From Holophaga sp. (GTDB lineage Bacteria; Acidobacteriota; Holophagae; Holophagales; Holophagaceae): a DNA stretch of 5,365 nt. The stretch spans positions 1 to 5,365 of the forward strand of contig JAUYES010000502.1 of NCBI GenBank assembly GCA_030691225.1, in the 5' to 3' direction. Position 1 is the first letter of the stretch. Each line of letters begins with the position of its first letter. Positions 1 to 4,917 of the stretch are shown here, piece by piece. The notes under the pieces were generated by a model. It was not told the origin of the DNA. It saw only the letters and a program-made list of their open reading frames with translations, and made no database searches. A program made the position numbers and the translations under genes.

Positions 1-935
1 ACCAAACGTCCCGAAGTGAAGGATGCCTTCACTACCTTGGTTTCATCGATGAAGTAGTAGCCATCGTCATTGGCGGTGTAAGCGGTGATGCGCTCGCTGC
101 GATCCGTGCTGGTCAGCCGCTCCACCTTCCCATCCGCAGCCTGCACTCGGAAGAGATCGCCCCGGTACTGGAAAATCAGCTCTGAAGCTTTATTAGCCCA
201 CGCAAAGGTGGAAACACCGGGATAGAGATCGGCGGGCTTGATCTTGTCCTTTTCTCGCTTCTTCTTTACCTCGTCTCGCCACTCCCAGAGTTCCTTCTCC
301 TTTTCGGGTTTGGCGTCCTTCTTTGCAGGGTCAGTCTTTGCTGAGTCCTCCTTGGCGGGTTCAGCCTTCTTCTCGGCCTTCTTTTCACCCGTGGCATCGT
401 CCTCGGCTTTTTTTTCTGCTTCAGCCTTCTTCTTCTCGGCATCGTCCTTGATCTTCTTGGCAGCAGCTTCCTTTTTCACCACCTCAATGGCGGCCTTTTC
501 CCACTGTTCCAAATCCACGTTGGCCCCAGTAAGGTAGGCGGCCTGGGCCTCCACCTGAGCCTGGGCCTCGGCCTGCTGCTTATCGCGAAGGGCAGCCTTC
601 TCTTGGAACCGCTCCAGCGCCTCGGGCGTGTCGTAGGCCTTCATGATGGCCAACGAGGTCACCCGCCGGGTCTGTCCCGTGGTGGTGTCGTGGAGGTAAA
701 GATCGGAGCCATCCTCTCCGTAGGGGTTCCACAGGTAGGCCAGATACCGAGCATCATGGCTGAATTCCAGCCCTTTGGCTGCTTGGCCTGCGTAGGGCTT
801 GGATCGATAGATCGTCTCGAGGGTTAAGGCTTGGGGTTTTACTGTGGCCTGAGGCGTGGGCTCGGAGCCAGAGGAGACAGACGTGAGGGTTGCTAGGCAA
901 ACCGTAAGAGCGGAAAGGGACCAGGACGCGATCAA
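1..935 (-). CDS. Probable S9-family (prolyl oligopeptidase/DPP IV-like) peptidase, N-terminal part, 3' end beyond window
   Basis: The frame is open from a TTG at 935 to the left edge (311 full codons), so the C-terminal part is missing. Residues 1-25 are a hydrophobic export signal without a basic n-region, followed by a Ser/Pro/Thr-rich stretch. Residues 53-93 (GLEFSHDARYLAYLWN, then DLYLHDTTTGQTRRVT) read as a first beta-propeller blade, and 240-275 (FQYRGDLFRV, then GKVERLTS) as the next, as in the DPP4 N-terminal domain of S9 serine peptidases. Between them, about residues 100-233 form a long Lys/Ala/Glu-rich, probably helical insert. The catalytic Ser-Asp-His domain would lie beyond the window, so the peptidase call is inferred from the propeller only. 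The TTG is preferred because GGAG lies 5 nt upstream and a promoter lies just beyond it. An in-frame ATG at 1055 would bury the hydrophobic segment about 40 residues in and would lie upstream of the promoter. Alternative: a non-catalytic TolB-like propeller protein. Confidence 0.75.
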   Translation of the reverse strand, partial: MIASWSLSALTVCLATLTSVSSGSEPTPQATVKPQALTLETIYRSKPYAGQAAKGLEFSHDARYLAYLWNPYGEDGSDLYLHDTTTGQTRRVTSLAIMKAYDTPEALERFQEKAALRDKQQAEAQAQVEAQAAYLTGANVDLEQWEKAAIEVVKKEAAAKKIKDDAEKKKAEAEKKAEDDATGEKKAEKKAEPAKEDSAKTDPAKKDAKPEKEKELWEWRDEVKKKREKDKIKPADLYPGVSTFAWANKASELIFQYRGDLFRVQAADGKVERLTSTDRSERITAYTANDDGYYFIDETKVVKASFTSGRL

Positions 936-940
936 AGGAA

Positions 941-944
941 CTCC
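941..944 (-). promoter_or_regulatory. Ribosome binding site deciding the TTG start of the S9-like gene
   Basis: GGAG on the minus strand, with a 5-nt spacer (ttcct) before the TTG at 935-933. It supports the non-AUG start over the in-frame ATG at 1055, which has no clear Shine-Dalgarno sequence. Confidence 0.6.
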
Positions 945-974
945 AACGTTCAGGCCACCGCGGCCCGTGAAGCC

Positions 975-1003
975 ATTGCAGGCCAGTAAACGGGCTATGT
1001 CAA
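975..1003 (-). promoter_or_regulatory. Predicted sigma70-type promoter for the S9-like gene
   Basis: On the minus strand a perfect TTGACA -35 box (1003-998) is followed after exactly 17 bp by TGCAAT (980-975), which matches the -10 consensus at four of six positions. Transcription would start near 968, giving a leader of about 33 nt before the TTG at 935. The match is by inspection only. No equally good promoter was seen for the divergent plus-strand gene in 936-1138. Confidence 0.55.
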
Positions 1004-1129
1004 GTTGCGAGGGTTGTTGTGATTCAGCCAGATAGGGGCTCTCTGCTAGCCATTAGCGCCGGGCAACCTGTCAAAATGACCTGCGCCTAAGCCAAGCCAC
1101 GGGCCCGTCCGTTAACAATGATTCAACCT

Positions 1130-1133
1130 GGAG
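1130..1133 (+). promoter_or_regulatory. Ribosome binding site for the metallopeptidase-propeller gene
   Basis: GGAG with a 5-nt spacer before the ATG at 1139. It favours that start over the in-frame ATG at 1118, which lacks a clear Shine-Dalgarno sequence and would add seven residues in front of a ready-made signal peptide (MRISTLAACLLATG). Confidence 0.7.
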
Positions 1134-1138
1134 TTTTC

Positions 1139-3871
1139 ATGCGCATTTCGACCCTCGCGGCCTGCCTGCTTGCGACCGGAGCCATTTTTGGTCAGCAGAT
1201 CCAGGGGCCAGCCGCCCCATGGCGGACACTACACACCCGGCATTACCGGATTCATTACCCCGAAGGTCCACGCTTCGAGACCTTTGCCAAGGAGGTATCG
1301 GGTTGTATTGAGGGTGTCCATACACTGCTGGAAGGCTGGGTTGGTCACACCCTGGAACAAAAGGTCGATGTTGTCGTTCGTGACCCCGCGGGCACGGCCA
1401 ATGGTTCCAGCTTTCCCGTCCTTTTTCGCCCCAAGGTAGAGCTGTGGGTAACGCCCCCCGAACAGGGCACGGCTCTGGGGGAATCCGAAAGCTGGGTGGA
1501 ACTGCTGGTACTCCACGAACTGGTGCACCATCACCACCTAACCATTCCCGATCGGGGGAAGTTGGGATTCCGCCTGCCGGGCCTGCCCTTGTCTTTCAGC
1601 CGCGTCATGAAACGATCACCGGGCTGGGTCATCGAGGGGTACGCCACGCTTCTGGAGGGGCGACTCACCGGTGAAGGACGGCCCCACGGGGCTTTCCGCG
1701 CCATGATCATGCGCCAGTGGGCCCGAGACGGCATGCTTCCCACCTACGAAAATATGAGCAACGCGCCCAATCCCCTAGGGGGGGCCAGCCGCTACCTGAT
1801 CGGCAGCGCCTTCCTGGCGTGGCTCCAGGATCAGTACCAGGACCGGCCGAAGATCCTGCAGGAACTCTGGCAGCGCTTGGCCAGTTCCCGGTACGCGGGC
1901 TTCGACCCAGCCTTTTCCGCTACCTTCGGGCGCTCCGCCAAAGTTCTGTATGGCCGTTTCACAGCTGAGGTCGGCCATGCCGCCGTGGAACTGGAGCAGC
2001 GGCTCAAAGTCCAAGGGTTCCGAGAGGGCACACCGTTCCTGGAGCGCAACCCCGGCGGCATCCGCCATCTATCGGTGAGCCCCGACGGGAGCCGCCTAGT
2101 GGCCCAGATCGGCGGACAGAAACCGGCCCTTGAAATCTGGAAGGTGAAGGACGAACCTGCGGACCCCAAGAAAGGGAACGCTGCCGCCAAGAAGCCCAAA
2201 GATACGGACCCCACCCTGCTGGCTTCGGTGAAGCCACTGGTGCCCGAACGTAGCCCCGAAAAGCGCCTGGGGCGCCAGGACTTCCTCACCCCCAGCCATC
2301 CGCGGTGGAACGCCGATGGCAGCATTGCCTACCGCGCCCTGAGGACCAACGCCGAGGGAGTCTTTCAATGGGTGGATCGCGCCTGGACCCCCCTCAAACT
2401 GGCCACCATCACCCCAACCCTTCGGACCCTTGTGCCCGTGCGTCAGGGGCGCGACCATGCGCTCGAGATCCAGGGTCAGCGGCTAACCCTCCCCTTTGCC
2501 CCCTACGGGAACCTGGTATGGGACACCGCAGGACACCAACTCTATGCCTCCACCGCTCTGGATGGTGTGCTGAACATTGTGCGAGTGACCTTCGATCCCA
2601 CCTCGAAAACACCCTTCGGCCCTTTGCAGGTGCTTACTCGCACGGTTTCGGCAGCCATGGAGCCCGCGCCCACACCAGACGGGAAGACGCTTTTCTTCAC
2701 CCTGGCCACGGCCTACGGTACGCAGATCCGCAGCCTGGATCTTACCCAGGCGCCCCTGGAGCCGATTCCACCTCAGACAGCAAGCACTCTGGCCCCCGGC
2801 ACAGTGCGGCCAAACCCCTCGGAGCCGACCTTGGTGCCGCGCCCCGCGACGCCGCCGCCCTCGGTGCCCTACACCTGGACCGAAAGTCATGCCCCCGCCC
2901 TGCGAATCGGCTTCGTAACGAGCCCCGCCTCGAAGGCCCTGCAACTGGGCTACGGAGGGTCCGATGTGCTAGGCCAAGTGGAATGGAATCTCATGGGGTC
3001 CTTTGAACTCCCCGGTGCCCAAGGCCGGGGACCTCGGGGGGTTGGTGGTGCGCTGATCTATCGGGGCTTCGCCTGGAACCCCAGCCTGCAGGCCAGTTCC
3101 TACCTGGAGCGCCCCTCTCGTCAGGATGACAACACCGCAACCCAGCTCGACCTTGAACGGCGGGGCCTCAGCTATAGCCAAGGCTGGACCTGGAGCCAGT
3201 CGGCGACCCCGGGACAACTCTCGCTCATGGCCGGCGTGGAACAGATCCAGGCCTTGAGCCATCCCCAGTCTCCCTGGGTGCGACGGCAGGCAGTGGCGCT
3301 GGATGCAATGCAGCAGATTCGCTTCAACCAGGGCAACCGAACAAGTGGCCTGCTCGCACAAGTCCAGGCGGGGCAAGGCCGCACGGAGGCCGAGAACTGG
3401 GGATTGCAGCGTTTCCGGCTGGGCCTTAGCAGTCACTGGCAAAGTGGCGCTGGCCTAGATCTGGAAGCCGAAATGGGCCGGGCCAGTAAACTGGGTGGAC
3501 CTCTAGATGGCTTCCACCTGGGGGGCATCCGACACACACTCCAGAGCCAAGTGCTAGACCTGGGACGGGTCACCCAGCCTGGTCTGCCGGCCTGGCACGC
3601 CAGTGGAAACCGATTACAACGCCTTCGGGCCAGCTTCTCTACGCCCATCCGTGCCCAATTCTCCTTGGATGCCTTAGCCGTGTGGGAAGCCCCTAATCCC
3701 CGCCCCGCCTATGTTCGGGTGGCCAATGTCTTCATGGAATACCGCCTCGAAGACTCCAGTTTGCGAAACCTATTGGGTTCCATGGAATTTCAATGGGGCC
3801 TGCACCACATCCTGAACGGGCCGCTAAAGAACAAGACCACTTTCAGTGCAGCCGTGCTTCATCGGTTCTAG
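1139..3871 (+). CDS. Exported metallopeptidase / beta-propeller / outer-membrane beta-barrel fusion protein
   Basis: The product is 910 residues from the ATG at 1139. Residues 1-20 are a signal peptide (basic MR, hydrophobic core, then FGQQ). Residues 30-295 are a gluzincin-type zinc peptidase domain resembling the Peptidase_MA family. It has the HELVH motif (H126, E127, H130) and PGWVIEGYATLLEG at 161-174, where E166 is the likely third zinc ligand. Residues 300-540 look like a TolB/PD40-type beta-propeller (LSVSPDGSRL at 311-320, PTPDGKTLFF at 511-520), with a Lys/Ala-rich insert at 337-358. Residues 541-578 are a proline-rich linker. Residues 585-910 have alternating polar/hydrophobic, Gly- and aromatic-rich strands and end in Phe, as expected of an outer-membrane barrel. 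I infer that the peptidase and propeller are held at the outer membrane by the barrel; which face is unclear. The substrate is unknown. The gene is divergent from the S9-like gene and 75 bp upstream of the next gene. Peptidase and propeller calls are firm; the barrel is less certain. Confidence 0.85.
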   Translation: MRISTLAACLLATGAIFGQQIQGPAAPWRTLHTRHYRIHYPEGPRFETFAKEVSGCIEGVHTLLEGWVGHTLEQKVDVVVRDPAGTANGSSFPVLFRPKVELWVTPPEQGTALGESESWVELLVLHELVHHHHLTIPDRGKLGFRLPGLPLSFSRVMKRSPGWVIEGYATLLEGRLTGEGRPHGAFRAMIMRQWARDGMLPTYENMSNAPNPLGGASRYLIGSAFLAWLQDQYQDRPKILQELWQRLASSRYAGFDPAFSATFGRSAKVLYGRFTAEVGHAAVELEQRLKVQGFREGTPFLERNPGGIRHLSVSPDGSRLVAQIGGQKPALEIWKVKDEPADPKKGNAAAKKPKDTDPTLLASVKPLVPERSPEKRLGRQDFLTPSHPRWNADGSIAYRALRTNAEGVFQWVDRAWTPLKLATITPTLRTLVPVRQGRDHALEIQGQRLTLPFAPYGNLVWDTAGHQLYASTALDGVLNIVRVTFDPTSKTPFGPLQVLTRTVSAAMEPAPTPDGKTLFFTLATAYGTQIRSLDLTQAPLEPIPPQTASTLAPGTVRPNPSEPTLVPRPATPPPSVPYTWTESHAPALRIGFVTSPASKALQLGYGGSDVLGQVEWNLMGSFELPGAQGRGPRGVGGALIYRGFAWNPSLQASSYLERPSRQDDNTATQLDLERRGLSYSQGWTWSQSATPGQLSLMAGVEQIQALSHPQSPWVRRQAVALDAMQQIRFNQGNRTSGLLAQVQAGQGRTEAENWGLQRFRLGLSSHWQSGAGLDLEAEMGRASKLGGPLDGFHLGGIRHTLQSQVLDLGRVTQPGLPAWHASGNRLQRLRASFSTPIRAQFSLDALAVWEAPNPRPAYVRVANVFMEYRLEDSSLRNLLGSMEFQWGLHHILNGPLKNKTTFSAAVLHRF

Positions 3872-3936
3872 GCGTTCGTCCAAACGCACCGACACAACCG
3901 AACGACCTCCCTGGGTTCCACTGATCCCCCCCGAAC

Positions 3937-3941
3937 AGGAG
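3937..3941 (+). promoter_or_regulatory. Ribosome binding site for the small secreted protein gene
   Basis: AGGAG with a 5-nt spacer (ccgcc) before the ATG at 3947. It supports this start over the in-frame ATG at 3971, which has no Shine-Dalgarno sequence. Confidence 0.7.
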
Positions 3942-3946
3942 CCGCC

Positions 3947-4540
3947 ATGCCCACCACCCCACTTCGTTCCATGACGAGCCTGTCGGCCCTCCTCGCTTTT
4001 CCGCTCCTGGCCCAAAGCACCTCCGTGCCCAATCAAGACGCCTTCTTCAACCACCTCAAGGGACTGGTAGGCCAGGCCTTCGAAGGACAGGTGGTGGAAG
4101 GGGGGGCTTCGGACAAGACATTCACTGGCAGGCGCCTGGTGATGCATATCTGGAAAGCCGGGGCTGACACCCTGCACATACCCTTCCACGTGGGCGAAGA
4201 CCGTTCCCGCACCTGGGTTTTTACCCGCACGGGGTCTGGCCTGCAGCTCAAGCATGACCACCGGCATGCCGATGGCACGCCGGACATATCTACGATGTAC
4301 GGCGGCCATACGCTGGAGAGTGGCTGGGCCAACGCCCAGAGCTTTCCTGTCGACGCCTACTCTAAGGACCTCTTTGTGCGCACGGGCATACCCCAGTCCG
4401 TGGGCAATACTTGGCATGTCTACATTTACCCTGGCAAAACGTTCACCTACCGTCTCACCCGGGAAGGTCGAGAATTCCGAGTCGATTTCGACTTGACCCG
4501 CCCCGTGCCGGTACCCCCTCTGCCCTGGGGCCAGAAGTAG
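3947..4540 (+). CDS. Secreted protein of unknown function with HDHRH motif
   Basis: The product is 197 residues. Residues 1-23 look like a signal peptide (Arg at 7, hydrophobic SLSALLAFPLLA, cleavage probably near LAQS), so the mature protein is likely periplasmic or secreted. No transmembrane segment follows. The mature part appears to be a single, mostly beta domain. Striking segments are GRRLVMHIW (61-69), IPFHVGEDRSRTWVFTRT (78-95), LKHDHRHADG (101-110), MYGGHT (117-122) and FRVDFDLTRPV (177-187). The first four are rich in His, Asp and Arg and could form a binding or active site, but I do not recognise a characterised family and assign no function. I have an impression that similar proteins occur as conserved secreted hypotheticals in other Gram-negative bacteria; this was not searched. 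It lies 75 bp downstream of the metallopeptidase gene on the same strand and could share its transcript. No separate promoter or clear terminator was seen in the gap. Confidence 0.8.
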   Translation: MPTTPLRSMTSLSALLAFPLLAQSTSVPNQDAFFNHLKGLVGQAFEGQVVEGGASDKTFTGRRLVMHIWKAGADTLHIPFHVGEDRSRTWVFTRTGSGLQLKHDHRHADGTPDISTMYGGHTLESGWANAQSFPVDAYSKDLFVRTGIPQSVGNTWHVYIYPGKTFTYRLTREGREFRVDFDLTRPVPVPPLPWGQK

Positions 4541-4614
4541 GCCACTCCGACTTCGAAGCGCAGGTGGAGAAGAGCCTTTACTGTGTTTCGGTGCAGTCGG
4601 AAAACGGATCTACC

Positions 4615-4647
4615 GCGAAGGCGCCAAGCGGCGCTGCGCGCCTTCGC
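4615..4647. repeat. Hairpin 1: perfect 10-bp inverted repeat
   Basis: GCGAAGGCGC (4615-4624) pairs perfectly with GCGCCTTCGC (4638-4647) around a 13-nt loop, which itself holds a small AGC/GCT pairing. No T-run follows on either strand, so it is not a classical intrinsic terminator. CGCCAAG occurs just after the start of each arm's end (4622-4628 and 4645-4651), similar to the octamer unit at 4822-4845 read on the opposite strand. Confidence 0.85.
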
Positions 4648-4690
4648 CAAGAAAAGCGGCGGCAGTGAATACTCCCACGGGTCGCCCTTG

Positions 4691-4749
4691 TCGTTTCTTC
4701 GGCCAGAATTCCGCCTTCTGTGGGAGCGGGCTTCTGGCCGAAGAAACGA
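4691..4749. repeat. Hairpin 2: perfect 18-bp inverted repeat with REP-like core
   Basis: Positions 4691-4708 (TCGTTTCTTCGGCCAGAA) are the exact reverse complement of 4732-4749. After one mismatch and one G-T pair the stem continues with CCGC (4711-4714) against GCGG (4726-4729), leaving an 11-nt loop. The right half contains CTGTGGGAGCGGGCTT (4718-4733), very like the GTGGGAGCGGGCTT core of Pseudomonas-type REP sequences from memory. An inverted CTCCCAC lies at 4672-4678. Perfect arms suggest a recent origin or selection on the structure. Confidence 0.85.
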
Positions 4750-4750
4750 T

Positions 4751-4768
4751 CCGCTGCAAAGGCAGCGG
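4751..4768. repeat. Hairpin 3: perfect 7-bp stem, 4-nt loop
   Basis: CCGCTGC (4751-4757) and GCAGCGG (4762-4768) enclose the loop aaag. It begins one base after hairpin 2 ends and is not followed by a T-run. Confidence 0.8.
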
Positions 4769-4769
4769 A

Positions 4770-4788
4770 GATCCCGCTAGGCGGGATC
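4770..4788. repeat. Hairpin 4: perfect 8-bp stem, 3-nt loop
   Basis: GATCCCGC (4770-4777) and GCGGGATC (4781-4788) enclose the loop tag. It begins one base after hairpin 3 ends. Confidence 0.8.
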
Positions 4789-4790
4789 CG

Positions 4791-4816
4791 GCGACCTGTC
4801 GCTTGGGTGTTCCAAG
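4791..4816. repeat. Hairpins 5 and 6: two short adjacent stems
   Basis: GCGA (4791-4794) pairs with TCGC (4799-4802) around cctg. CTTGG (4802-4806) then pairs with CCAAG (4812-4816) around gtgtt. Taken alone such short stems are expected by chance. They are listed because they continue the unbroken hairpin series that starts at 4691. Confidence 0.45.
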
Positions 4817-4821
4817 GTTTG

Positions 4822-4845
4822 CTTGGCGTCTTGGTGTCTTGGTGT
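4822..4845. repeat. Three tandem 8-bp repeats, CTTGGYGT
   Basis: CTTGGCGT (4822-4829), CTTGGTGT (4830-4837) and CTTGGTGT (4838-4845) lie directly end to end. A degenerate copy with one extra base, CTTGGGTGT, precedes them at 4802-4810. On the minus strand this reads ACACCAAG/ACGCCAAG, a type of short tandem repeat that, from memory, occurs dispersed in the intergenic regions of many environmental bacterial genomes. Confidence 0.8.
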
Positions 4846-4850
4846 TTCGT

Positions 4851-4889
4851 CTTTTCTGTTTCCCGCAAATCCGAAGAGCCAGTTTTTTT
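4851..4889 (+). terminator. Weak candidate terminator at the end of the convergent region
   Basis: CTTTTC (4851-4856) can pair with GAAGAG (4873-4878), with one G-T pair and a 16-nt loop. A run of seven T at 4883-4889 follows after a 4-nt gap. The stem is weak and A/T-rich, so this is tentative. It could end plus-strand transcripts leaving the secreted-protein gene. Confidence 0.2.
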
Positions 4890-4917
4890 AAGTCAGCATC
4901 AAACATAAAAGCCCGGT

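Larger units (their letters stand above)
4541..4917. other. Convergent intergenic region filled with palindromic and tandem repeats
   Basis: These 377 bp lie between the 3' ends of the secreted-protein gene (plus) and the diguanylate cyclase gene (minus). I see no credible gene here: the open frames run through inverted repeats and lack ribosome binding sites. From 4615 to 4816 it contains up to six hairpins, several separated by one or two bases, then three 8-bp tandem repeats (4822-4845) and a T-run (4883-4889). CGCCAAGC at 4622-4629 recurs inverted as GCTTGGCG at 4821-4828 and so roughly frames the palindromic block. A location between converging genes is typical of REP/BIME-type repeats. 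Confidence 0.75.

Noticed and set aside
238..537. Plus-strand open frame rich in Phe and Ser
   Set aside because: It is the antisense of the Lys/Glu/Ala-rich insert of the minus-strand S9-like gene; its odd composition follows directly from that codon usage and it has no ribosome binding site.
1070..1080. GTCA-aaa-TGAC dyad in the divergent region as an operator
   Set aside because: Half-sites are only 4 bp and no second copy is seen, so it cannot be supported as a regulator site.
1118..1138. ATG at 1118 as start of the metallopeptidase gene
   Set aside because: No Shine-Dalgarno sequence precedes it, whereas the ATG at 1139 has GGAG at 5 nt and begins a standard signal peptide.
2305..3006. 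233-codon plus-strand frame inside the metallopeptidase gene
   Set aside because: It is an out-of-frame shadow of a gene with clear domain motifs; the translation is Arg/Pro/His-rich without recognisable structure, as expected in GC-rich DNA.
3872..3887. GCGTT/AACGC hairpin after the metallopeptidase gene as a terminator
   Set aside because: The stem is only 5 bp and no T-run follows; it is not distinguishable from chance.
3824..4417. 197-codon minus-strand frame opposite the small secreted protein gene
   Set aside because: The plus strand has a ribosome binding site, signal peptide and protein-like composition. The antisense frame has none of these and runs into the end of the neighbouring gene.
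4822..4845. CRISPR-like repeats
   Set aside because: The units are 8 bp and directly adjacent with no spacers, so this is a short tandem repeat.
4665..4906. Overlapping short open frames on both strands in the convergent intergenic region
   Set aside because: They pass through inverted repeats, have no ribosome binding sites and show no protein-like features.
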